From Candidatus Omnitrophota bacterium (lineage in GTDB: Bacteria > Omnitrophota > Gorgyraeia > Pluralincolimonadales > Pluralincolimonadaceae), in assembly GCA_020061685.1 (NCBI GenBank), contig JAGUXU010000105.1, positions 1-6,070 on the forward strand: 6,070 bases of DNA. Reading direction: 5' to 3'. A model generated the notes under the pieces. That model was not told the origin of the DNA. It made no database searches and saw only the letters and a list, made by a program, of their open reading frames with translations. The first letter of the stretch is position 1; every line of letters begins with the position of its first letter. Shown here piece after piece: positions 1-5,399 of the stretch. Position numbers and translations under genes: made by a program.

Positions 1-2
1 CT

Positions 3-1352
3 TTAGAATTTTACTATCCAGTCCGCCTGCAGGACCTGCGCAGGAAGCCTTGAAGAATCAGAGTCCCTGGAGGCCCTCGTCATGCTCATAGTCTCGTAAT
101 ATTCAAGATTAAGGAGCGAATTCTTGCTTATTCCGTACTGGAATATCGCGTTATGGCCCTTGGCATTTGTCCTGCCGCCATAGAAATCGGAGTCCGGAAA
201 GATGTCAAGCCACGCATCCCTCTCCAGGAATCTATAATTATAGCATAACTGCCACTGGCCCTTATCGGATATCTTCTTGTAACCGAGCTTGCCTCCCAGT
301 GCCCAACCGTTATCCTGATCGGATTTGTCCCAATTATTTATATATTCACCTAAGAACGACAGATACGGTATGCCCGTCTCAAAACCGGCGAATTTAAACG
401 GCTCTATAAAGCCAATCTCAAACTTCGGCGCTATCGAGTTATAATTGCTCTGATACACAGGAGCGGCTATCGGACTCATGTTGCTGCTCCTCGCTATTGT
501 GTTGGTGCCTGAATTAAAATCCAGCGCGACGTGGTCTTTTACGCCGTTAAAGAAATAGTTATCGACCGCGCCCATTAACTCGATATTATCTGTCACCTTC
601 CAGTTCACCCCGGGCTGGACGACGAACATTATGGGGTCGCCTTTGTCCGGCAGGCTTTCATCGAGTATGAAAAACCCGCTATTTAGGAAGAAATTGAGAT
701 CGGGATCAAACTTGTAGTTTATCGTGGCGGCGACGCCCTCAGGCCTGATATCGGTATCCCAAAGCATATCTACGGGCTCCCATATCGGATTTGGGAATTT
801 GCCTCCTATAAGGGAAACCGAAAGGGACGGTAGATAATTTGAGAGGTCCGGGTCATACTGGCCGTAAGCGTAATCGAGTATTATATCCTTGAAAGAAAAA
901 GAATCTCCCAGCGTGTAATTAGTAGAACGCGGATCATTGCTCGTACCTGTAGCTATGCCGAACCCTACCTTGAATTGGTCGATGAGCTTTGTTTCGGCCC
1001 CGACTCTTAATCTGATCCTGGCCCTGTTACGTTGGCTCGCGACCGCAGCAGCTTGTTTTGCTTTGTCCCACTGGTATCTTAACCTGAAATCGCCTTTTAA
1101 CTTTATATTTTTTACCCAATCAGGCATACTATCTTTTGCTAATTTCTTATAACCTTCCTCTTTCTGTTTTTCTTCTTTAGCTATTTCGTCATTAGTCTCC
1201 GTCCTTATCTCCTGCGCCTCGGAAGCCGTGAGGATGCCTTTCTCCACCAGTTTTTGGAGCAAAATGTCCATTTCGCCGGCATAAGATGAACGCATCCCCA
1301 TGCCAAAGGAGATGAAACAACCCAGCATAACCACCGCCAAAAACCTCTTCAT
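3..1352 (-). CDS. Putative outer-membrane porin
   Basis: A complete 449-aa protein whose TAA stop lies at 3-5. Residues 1-25 form a classical signal peptide (M-K-R, hydrophobic core, S-S-Y-A cleavage before Gly26). The mature N-terminus (about 28-76) is helical: M-D-I-L-L-Q-K-L-V-E-K-G-I-L-T-A-S-E-A-Q-E-I followed by a Lys/Glu-rich probable coiled coil, as seen in many 'putative porin' proteins of uncultured diderms. From about residue 82 the sequence alternates polar and aromatic residues in beta-strand fashion (K-L-K-G-D-F-R-L-R-Y-Q-W and many similar strands). It ends W-I-V-K-F, and a terminal Phe is the usual recognition signal for the BAM assembly machine. It therefore probably forms a channel in the outer membrane. 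Its position after phoBR, with a Pho-box-like repeat upstream, suggests uptake of phosphate or another anion under phosphate limitation; this is inference, since I do not see clear OprP/OprO identity. Family Porin_5-like assignment is tentative. Confidence 0.85.
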   Translation of the reverse strand: MKRFLAVVMLGCFISFGMGMRSSYAGEMDILLQKLVEKGILTASEAQEIRTETNDEIAKEEKQKEEGYKKLAKDSMPDWVKNIKLKGDFRLRYQWDKAKQAAAVASQRNRARIRLRVGAETKLIDQFKVGFGIATGTSNDPRSTNYTLGDSFSFKDIILDYAYGQYDPDLSNYLPSLSVSLIGGKFPNPIWEPVDMLWDTDIRPEGVAATINYKFDPDLNFFLNSGFFILDESLPDKGDPIMFVVQPGVNWKVTDNIELMGAVDNYFFNGVKDHVALDFNSGTNTIARSSNMSPIAAPVYQSNYNSIAPKFEIGFIEPFKFAGFETGIPYLSFLGEYINNWDKSDQDNGWALGGKLGYKKISDKGQWQLCYNYRFLERDAWLDIFPDSDFYGGRTNAKGHNAIFQYGISKNSLLNLEYYETMSMTRASRDSDSSRLPAQVLQADWIVKF

Positions 1353-1358
1353 TTTCTT

Positions 1359-1369
1359 CCTCCTCCCCC
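1359..1369 (-). promoter_or_regulatory. Strong Shine-Dalgarno of the porin
   Basis: The minus strand reads GGGGGAGGAGG, with the final GGAGG ending 6 nt before ATG 1352. It is the strongest ribosome binding site in the window along with that of the PNPOx-like gene, consistent with high-level expression of an outer-membrane protein, and it fixes the porin start. Confidence 0.8.
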
Positions 1370-1378
1370 TTGTTTTAT

Positions 1379-1495
1379 TTAATCCGGGTCAAGATACCGG
1401 TTGTTAAATTCATTAACTCTTTTTGCTTCTTTGTCTATAATCCTGTCAAAGAAACCTGTTATTAAACGGATTATCTGCCAAAAGGTCCTTTTCAT
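1379..1495 (-). CDS. Possible 38-aa small protein between phoR and porin
   Basis: An ATG-to-TAA frame of 38 codons fills most of the phoR-porin gap. The peptide begins M-K-R-T-F-W-Q-I-I-R-L-I-T-G-F-F-D-R-I-I and ends with a charged stretch rich in Lys, Glu, Asn and Asp. The first half alternates bulky hydrophobic and basic residues, so it could be an amphipathic membrane-binding helix; there is no signal peptide or full transmembrane span. For it: it ends 26 nt before the porin, with the porin Shine-Dalgarno neatly in that gap, and codons such as AGG and ATA match neighbouring genes. Against it: no Shine-Dalgarno precedes ATG 1495, an in-frame TGA lies two codons upstream so no other start exists, third-position GC is low (14 of 37 codons after the start), and an ORF this short can arise by chance. 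I do not recognise a family. It could be noncoding leader sequence instead. Confidence 0.4.
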   Translation of the reverse strand: MKRTFWQIIRLITGFFDRIIDKEAKRVNEFNNRYLDPD

Positions 1496-1506
1496 TTTTC
1501 AAGTAA

Positions 1507-1535
1507 AGTGTAGAACAGGAAGGTTACAAACAAAG
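1507..1535 (-). promoter_or_regulatory. Weak candidate promoter for the small ORF and porin
   Basis: TACACT at 1507-1512 (minus strand) matches 4 of 6 bases of the sigma70 -10. At 15-17 bp upstream are only poor -35 candidates (TTGTTT at 1528-1533, CTTTGT at 1530-1535), as expected for an activator-dependent promoter. The tandem TTCACA repeat lies just upstream. Transcription would start about 7 nt after the -10, only a few bases before ATG 1495, so the small ORF would be nearly leaderless and the porin would have a 5' leader of roughly 150 nt. Confidence 0.3.
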
Positions 1536-1543
1536 GGAGGAAT

Positions 1544-1560
1544 TGTGAACTTTATGTGAA
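1544..1560 (-). promoter_or_regulatory. Candidate PhoB/PhoP box: tandem TTCACA repeat
   Basis: The minus strand reads TTCACATAAAGTTCACA: two identical hexamers (1555-1560 and 1544-1549) separated by 5 AT-rich bases, giving an 11-bp period. Bacillus PhoP boxes are TT(A/T/C)ACA repeats spaced about 5 bp, and both hexamers fit that pattern fully. E. coli PhoB boxes share the 11-bp spacing with CTGTCA half-sites, a poorer match. The site starts 29 nt after the phoR stop and 192 nt before the porin start. This is pattern recognition only; no binding data or genome-wide motif support is available here. Confidence 0.5.
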
Positions 1561-1588
1561 TAAAAACGGGGGTGTTTTGGGAGGACTT

Positions 1589-3364
1589 CTAGGCTTTGGG
1601 AACGGTAAAACTGAACGTGGAGCCGCGGCCGGCTTCGGACTTTACCCACACCTGCCCGCCGTGGGCCTGGACGATGTGCTTTACAATGGATAGGCCCAGT
1701 CCTGTGCCGCCCAATTCGCGGGAACGGCCTTTGTCCACACGGTAAAACCTTTCAAATATCCTGTAAAGATCGGGTTCAGGTATACCTACGCCGGTGTCCG
1801 AGACATCGACCTGCACGAAATCATCCTTTCGGAAAGCCGATACCTTGACCGAGCCTCCGTCCGGAGTATACTTTATGGCGTTATCCAGCAGATTTAGCAG
1901 GACCTGCGATATCCTCCTTTCGTCGGCAAGGGTTTTCGGCAAGTCCGGCGGGATCTCAATATCTATCTTTATGGACTTTTCGCGCGCTAATTTTTCCACG
2001 ACGCCTCTGGTCCTGTTTGCCAGCGGCCCCAGATCGACCGGAAGCAGTACCAGCGACATCCTGCCTGACTCTATCTTCGAGAGGTCTAATAGGTCGTCTA
2101 TAAGTTTCGCGAGCCGGTCGCTCTCGCGGTAGACTATACCCAGAAATTCCTGTTGCTCTTTCGCGTCCTTGACTTTTCCGTCATAGAGCGTCTCGGCATA
2201 ACCTTTGATGCTTGAAAGCGGCGTCCGAAGCTCGTGCGAGACGTTCGCGACGAAATCCTGCCTTATCCTCTCGAGCCGCCTTAACTCAGTTATGTCGTGA
2301 AAGACAAGTATCGCTCCCTCGATTCTCTCCGCTTTCATTATCGGGACGCTGTTTACCTTTACGTAGATCTCCTCCGGCGCGTTAAGAAGTATCTCGGCGG
2401 TAGCCAATCTTTGTTTCTCTTTAAGCACCTTGTCTATCATATTCTGGACGGCGCTGTTGCGGGCCACCTCGATCGGCGTCCTGCCTTCCGGAGGCGTGTC
2501 TATGAAGAACATCTTCCTCGCTGAAGGATTGGCGAGGACGATGTTTCCTTTCGCGTCCGTGACTATAACGCCTTCGGCCATACCCGATAGGACCGATTCC
2601 AATTGCGCTTCTCCCGAGGATATCTTCTCGAGATGCCTCTTTATCTCATCCGCCATAAAATTAAGCGACCGGGCCAAGTCTCCCATCTCGTCGCGCGAAC
2701 GCGCCGGCACTTTCGCGGAGAAATCATTGTTCGCTATCGCCTCGGCGGTCTTGGTCATTTTTATGAGAGGTTTGCTGATTATTATTGAGATTATATAACT
2801 CAGCGCGAAGGCCACGATAAAAGATATGCCGACGGCTATGACCAGAAATCTTACCATGCCGGCTTCAAGGAATTCTATATAGGTTATCGGGATGGCAAAC
2901 CGTAATATGCCTATCGGCTTCTCCTTCCCGAGGGGCACAGCCATATAGAGCATGTATTTCTTTACGGTGTAACTGTAGCGTCTTTCGGATTGCCCAAAAC
3001 CGGTCCGAAGGGCCTGTTGGATCTCCGGCCTGTCCAGATGATTCTCGACTTTCGCGAGAGCCGTTGCGTCAAGCTCCGAATCCCCGAGGACGGTGCCGTC
3101 AAGGCCGATTATCGTCGCGCGCACGCCAAGCGTTCTTCCGAACCTGTCGGCGAGTCTATCGGCCTCGGAAGACATGACCTTGCCGCTTAACTCCGTTTCA
3201 AGTATGTCCTTGCTTAAGGATAGTCCGTGCCTTAAGTCTTCCTGAAGCCGTTTCTCGAGGAAAGATTTAAGGTGGGAATCGAGGTAGAAATACGTCACCC
3301 CCAGCATCAGAAGCGCCATGAGACAGAAAAGCGCGGTGAGTTTCCAATGGATACTAATCCTCAT
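1589..3364 (-). CDS. phoR: PhoR-like membrane sensor histidine kinase
   Basis: A 591-aa inner-membrane kinase, presumed partner of the PhoB-like regulator. Numbering from ATG 3364: TM helix about 8-28, periplasmic sensor about 29-168 (Cache-like, with A-T-I-I-G-L-D-G-T-V-L-G-D-S), TM about 171-196, HAMP 197-247, PAS about 253-358, and dimerisation helix with H-box V-S-H-E-L-R-T-P (His377). The ATPase domain follows, with N-box L-L-D-N-A-I-K-Y-T (Asn495), G1 D-T-G-V-G-I-P, F-box F-E-R-F-Y-R and G2 G-T-G-L-G-L. The E-x-x-T after the histidine is the motif associated with phosphatase activity, so it probably also dephosphorylates its partner. A HAMP-PAS-HisKA layout with a sizeable periplasmic domain is typical of PhoR in many phyla; the E. 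coli form has only a small periplasmic part. Two starts are possible: ATG 3370 has no spacer after AAAGG, whereas ATG 3364 has AAGGA 5 nt upstream and is preferred. Overlap with phoB is 11 nt (17 with the longer start). Confidence 0.9.
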   Translation of the reverse strand: MRISIHWKLTALFCLMALLMLGVTYFYLDSHLKSFLEKRLQEDLRHGLSLSKDILETELSGKVMSSEADRLADRFGRTLGVRATIIGLDGTVLGDSELDATALAKVENHLDRPEIQQALRTGFGQSERRYSYTVKKYMLYMAVPLGKEKPIGILRFAIPITYIEFLEAGMVRFLVIAVGISFIVAFALSYIISIIISKPLIKMTKTAEAIANNDFSAKVPARSRDEMGDLARSLNFMADEIKRHLEKISSGEAQLESVLSGMAEGVIVTDAKGNIVLANPSARKMFFIDTPPEGRTPIEVARNSAVQNMIDKVLKEKQRLATAEILLNAPEEIYVKVNSVPIMKAERIEGAILVFHDITELRRLERIRQDFVANVSHELRTPLSSIKGYAETLYDGKVKDAKEQQEFLGIVYRESDRLAKLIDDLLDLSKIESGRMSLVLLPVDLGPLANRTRGVVEKLAREKSIKIDIEIPPDLPKTLADERRISQVLLNLLDNAIKYTPDGGSVKVSAFRKDDFVQVDVSDTGVGIPEPDLYRIFERFYRVDKGRSRELGGTGLGLSIVKHIVQAHGGQVWVKSEAGRGSTFSFTVPKA

Positions 3365-4049
3365 CTTCATCCTTTATCTTGTATCCAAAACCTCTTACTG
3401 TCTTGATCATCCCGCCGGACTTGCCGAGTTTCTCCCTTAGCCGCTTGATGTGGGTATCTACGGTACGGGTATCCACATCGGCGGCGATATCCCATACATC
3501 CGTCAGGAGTTTCTCTCTGGATTGCAGATGTCCGCGCCTCCCGATGAGAGTAACCAGTAGGTTGAATTCCATCGGCGTAAGATCTATGTCTTTCTTCCCC
3601 GCGGTGACCTTATGCTTTCCTATGTCTATTGTGAGATCGCCTACTTTGAATATATCCTTCTTTGGTTCCTCTGCCCTGCCTCTGCGCAGGACCGCCTTTA
3701 CCCTCAGCATAAGCTCCCTCGGGCTGAAAGGCTTTACGATGTAATCGTCCGCTCCCAGCTCAAGGCCCACGACCCTGTCTACCTCTTCGCCCTTCGCGGT
3801 GACTATTACTACCGGTATATTCTTCAGTTTCGCGTCCTGTTTGAGGGTCCGGCATACTTCAAAGCCGTCCATTTTCGGCAGCATTATGTCTAAGACGATC
3901 AGGTCGGTGGGGTATCTCCCGAGAAACTCCAGTGCTTCTTCGCCGTTCGTGACGACGGTGGGATAATAATTCTCTTTCTCGAGGTTGTATTTGATGAGTT
4001 TAGCTATATTCTTGTCGTCTTCGACTATGAGTATGTTTTCTTTGGCCAT
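3354..4049 (-). CDS. phoB: PhoB-like OmpR-family response regulator
   Basis: A 231-aa two-domain response regulator. The receiver domain (about 1-122) has the acidic pocket Glu10-Asp11-Asp12, phosphoacceptor Asp54 in L-D-I-M-L-P, Thr84 in V-T-A-K and Lys106 in V-K-P-F, so all phosphotransfer residues are intact. The winged-helix DNA-binding domain (about 130-227) has the typical L-T-P-M-E-F-N-L-L, the recognition helix region R-T-V-D-T-H-I-K-R-L-R-E-K-L and the closing wing T-V-R-G-F-G-Y. The length and the adjacent PAS-containing PhoR-like kinase point to the PhoB/PhoP phosphate-starvation regulators, which bind direct repeats with 11-bp period. The regulator's target signal is inferred from family and context, not proven. 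It follows the PNPOx-like gene by 15 nt, with a partial Shine-Dalgarno (GGGA at 4056-4059, 6 nt before the start), and its end overlaps phoR. The acidic tail D-E-D-E-D is slightly unusual. Confidence 0.9.
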   Translation of the reverse strand: MAKENILIVEDDKNIAKLIKYNLEKENYYPTVVTNGEEALEFLGRYPTDLIVLDIMLPKMDGFEVCRTLKQDAKLKNIPVVIVTAKGEEVDRVVGLELGADDYIVKPFSPRELMLRVKAVLRRGRAEEPKKDIFKVGDLTIDIGKHKVTAGKKDIDLTPMEFNLLVTLIGRRGHLQSREKLLTDVWDIAADVDTRTVDTHIKRLREKLGKSGGMIKTVRGFGYKIKDEDED

Positions 4050-4064
4050 CTTAAGTCCCGCCTT

Positions 4065-4526
4065 TTATCTTAGCGGAGGCGGCGTAAGGTCGATCACTTC
4101 CTTTACCGTCATAGCGATAAGGTATTTAGGCCTCGGCAGCTGCGCCTCGGGGTGTTTGGGGTGCCCCGTTTCCCCCCGGATATTCTTCAGGATCCTCTGG
4201 GTTATCCTGCTGGTTATCTTCTGCTCCCACGCCTTGATGATATCCGGTTTCAATTTATCGGAACTTACGATCTCTGCCGTCCCCTTAAGGCAATAACCCC
4301 TGAATTTATGTTCGTCGACCGCGCTTAAACTTATACTGGGGTTTATGGTCAGGTTCTCGTATGTCTGTCCCATATAGAGGTCCAGCAGGTATATCGTCCC
4401 GTCGGGATTTATCTTTACGATGCCCTTGCAGGAACTATGGGGTATGCCGTCTGACCCGATGGTGGAGACTATGGTAAAATGCTGGGCGAGAAGGAATCTC
4501 TTCACATCTTCCGAAATGATATTCAT
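4065..4526 (-). CDS. Pyridoxamine 5'-phosphate oxidase-like FMN-binding split-barrel protein
   Basis: A 153-aa protein of the PNPOx-like split-barrel fold. The N-terminus M-N-I-I-S-E-D-V-K-R-F-L is followed by V-S-T-I-G-S-D-G-I-P-H-S-S (about residues 19-31) and a T-I-Y-L-L-D strand. Next come Y-E-N-L-T-I-N-P-S-I-S-L-S-A-V (about 56-70) and G-Y-C-L-K-G-T-A-E-I, the typical order in this family. Members bind FMN, F420 or heme as dimers and often have unknown physiological roles; true PdxH activity is unlikely because this protein is short and lacks the PdxH C-terminal domain. The ATG at 4524-4526 is preferred: AGGAGGT stands 4 nt upstream (4531-4537), ATGA links it to the HAD stop, and family similarity begins there. 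A longer frame from 4598 only adds residues translated from the HAD gene. It ends 15 nt before phoB with no room for a terminator. Why an FMN protein sits next to phoBR is not evident. Confidence 0.85.
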   Translation of the reverse strand: MNIISEDVKRFLLAQHFTIVSTIGSDGIPHSSCKGIVKINPDGTIYLLDLYMGQTYENLTINPSISLSAVDEHKFRGYCLKGTAEIVSSDKLKPDIIKAWEQKITSRITQRILKNIRGETGHPKHPEAQLPRPKYLIAMTVKEVIDLTPPPLR

Positions 4527-5185
4527 CTTAACCTCCTGTTCTTCCGGCATCTCTCCGCCGCATGCAGCAGGCCGGAGAGTTCCCGCAGTATGGCGCACGG
4601 CCGGGCGCCCCTTAATTCGGATACCGACGATGACCCGCCGGTCACGGCGATGACTTTCACTCCCGCGTTGTGCCCGGCATGGACATCTACCGTCATATCG
4701 CCGACGTAGAGCGCCTCGTCTTTTTTCACGCGCAACCTTTTGAGGATGCGCGGGATCAGGAACGGCTTCGGTTTTATCTCGGTCTTGTCCTTCGCGCAGG
4801 CAACTATATCAAAATACTTGAGAAGCCCTAAATGTTTAAGCAGTATCTTGCTGAATTTCGGCGGACGGTTGCTCGCGATCGCGAGTTTATAACCTTTCTT
4901 CTTTAGATCGCGTAGGAGTCTTCTCGCGCCCGGAATAACTTTTGAGTATCTAAGCAGTGCCTTCTCGTGATGAGGACGGTATAACTCGAGCCCCTCTTTG
5001 ACGTCCTTCTTTGGCATAAAACGTTCTATAAAATTTTTATCGCCGTGGCCCACCGCCCTGCGCACCGCCGCCGTGCCGGCCTTATGATGGCCCAATTTCT
5101 TTAACGTGAAATTGAGGCTTCTTTCTATGGCTGTATACGCGTCTACAAGCGTGCCGTCTATGTCAAAGATGATCAATTTAAACAT
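4523..5185 (-). CDS. HAD-superfamily phosphatase, phosphoglycolate phosphatase-like
   Basis: A 220-aa cytoplasmic HAD hydrolase with all four catalytic motifs. Motif I is F-D-I-D-G-T (nucleophile Asp8, general acid/base Asp10), motif II is I-A-S-N-R (Ser105), motif III is the lysine of K-P-K-P (Lys138), and motif IV is G-D-M-T-V-D (Asp163, Asp167). A helical C1 cap lies between motifs I and II (about 15-85), as in the Gph/PGMB-like subgroup. These enzymes hydrolyse small phosphate monoesters with Mg2+. Phosphoglycolate is the usual first guess, but substrate cannot be assigned from motifs. The last residues (A-E-R-C-R-K-N-R-R-L-R) are very basic and are encoded by the DNA that also carries the Shine-Dalgarno of the next gene, so the tail may be shaped by that constraint. 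The gene overlaps DUF167 by 8 nt upstream and the PNPOx-like gene by 4 nt downstream. All catalytic residues are present, so it is probably active. Confidence 0.88.
   Translation of the reverse strand: MFKLIIFDIDGTLVDAYTAIERSLNFTLKKLGHHKAGTAAVRRAVGHGDKNFIERFMPKKDVKEGLELYRPHHEKALLRYSKVIPGARRLLRDLKKKGYKLAIASNRPPKFSKILLKHLGLLKYFDIVACAKDKTEIKPKPFLIPRILKRLRVKKDEALYVGDMTVDVHAGHNAGVKVIAVTGGSSSVSELRGARPCAILRELSGLLHAAERCRKNRRLR
4531..4537 (-). promoter_or_regulatory. Shine-Dalgarno deciding the PNPOx-like start
   Basis: On the minus strand this reads AGGAGGT, a full anti-16S match, 4 nt before ATG 4526. It lies inside the last codons of the HAD gene (tandem AGG AGG arginine codons) and is the main reason for choosing the short 153-aa start over the ATGs at 4550 and 4598. 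Confidence 0.85.
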
Positions 5186-5399
5186 TTATCTCGAAGATCT
5201 TCTGTCTGGATGCTTGACCTTTTAATAAAACTACGTTGGATTTCGCGGTGCCGAAATATTCCGCCAGGGCCTTTACGACCGCCTCATTGGCCTTGCCCTC
5301 GACCGGCTTTTCCCTTATCCAGACGAGAAAATTCGTATCGTCTATCTTCTCTATCCGCTCCCGGCTAGTGTTGGCCTTGACCTTGACCGAGATCTTCAT
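5178..5399 (-). CDS. DUF167 / YggU-family small protein
   Basis: A 73-residue protein with the complete DUF167 (UPF0235, YggU) pattern: an N-terminal V-K-A-N-T-S-R-E-R-I strand and turn, then the signature P-V-E-G-K-A-N-E-A (about residues 31-39), a helix, and the closing L-L-K-G-Q-A-S-R-Q-K-I-F-E-I strand. The family is widespread in bacteria and eukaryotes, is usually 70-100 aa, and has no established biochemical function. The ATG at 5397-5399 was chosen because it forms an ATGA overlap with the GH94 stop, and family homology begins exactly there. An in-frame ATG at 5456 would add 19 residues of Gly/Pro/Arg-rich sequence that is just the GH94 C-terminus read in another frame. The Shine-Dalgarno is weak (CCTGGA just before the start), consistent with translational coupling to GH94. 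The 3' end overlaps the HAD gene by 8 nt. Confidence 0.9.
   Translation of the reverse strand: MKISVKVKANTSRERIEKIDDTNFLVWIREKPVEGKANEAVVKALAEYFGTAKSNVVLLKGQASRQKIFEINV

Larger units (their letters stand above)
1353..1588 (-). other. phoR-porin intergenic region
   Basis: This 236-nt gap is the only sizeable one in the window. Reading in the direction of transcription it holds the tandem TTCACA repeat, a weak -10-like TACACT, a possible 38-aa ORF that contains the 13-bp dyad AAAAGGACCTTTT (1480-1492), and the porin Shine-Dalgarno. Just after the phoR stop, AAAAC-ACCCCC-GTTTT (about 1563-1578) could pair over 5 bp, too weak and AT-rich for a convincing intrinsic terminator. Read-through from phoR into the porin therefore cannot be excluded. 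Confidence 0.7.

Noticed and set aside
937..1152. Plus-strand 71-codon frame opposite the porin with hydrophobic content
   Set aside because: Its hydrophobic look is the antisense of the porin's alternating beta-strand codons; there is no independent evidence for a gene.
1314..1352. Lipoprotein reading of the porin N-terminus around Cys12 (M-L-G-C)
   Set aside because: Cys12 lies in the middle of the hydrophobic core, position -3 is Met where lipoboxes usually have Leu/Val/Ile, and a good signal peptidase I site (S-Y-A) follows at residue 25.
1563..1578. Possible intrinsic terminator after phoR (AAAAC-ACCCCC-GTTTTT)
   Set aside because: The stem is only 5 bp and nearly all A-T, far weaker than a real intrinsic terminator despite the following T run.
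1568..1583. G-rich run on the plus strand (GGGGG, GGG, GG) as a possible G-quadruplex
   Set aside because: There are too few G runs of three or more for a four-tract quadruplex.
1794..3893. Several plus-strand open frames of 60-120 codons opposite phoR and phoB (for example 1794-2132, 2430-2798, 3379-3744)
   Set aside because: They are antisense to genes with complete, conserved domain motifs. Their translations lack recognisable domains, they overlap each other in different frames, and they show no promoter or ribosome binding site.
4527..4598. 24-residue N-terminal extension of the PNPOx-like protein from ATG 4598 (or 8 residues from ATG 4550)
   Set aside because: The added sequence is the HAD gene read in another frame, and AGGAGGT is placed correctly only for ATG 4526.
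3985..4709. Plus-strand open frames opposite the PNPOx-like and HAD genes (3985-4296, 4420-4653, 4479-4709)
   Set aside because: They are shadows of well-supported minus-strand genes with intact motifs.
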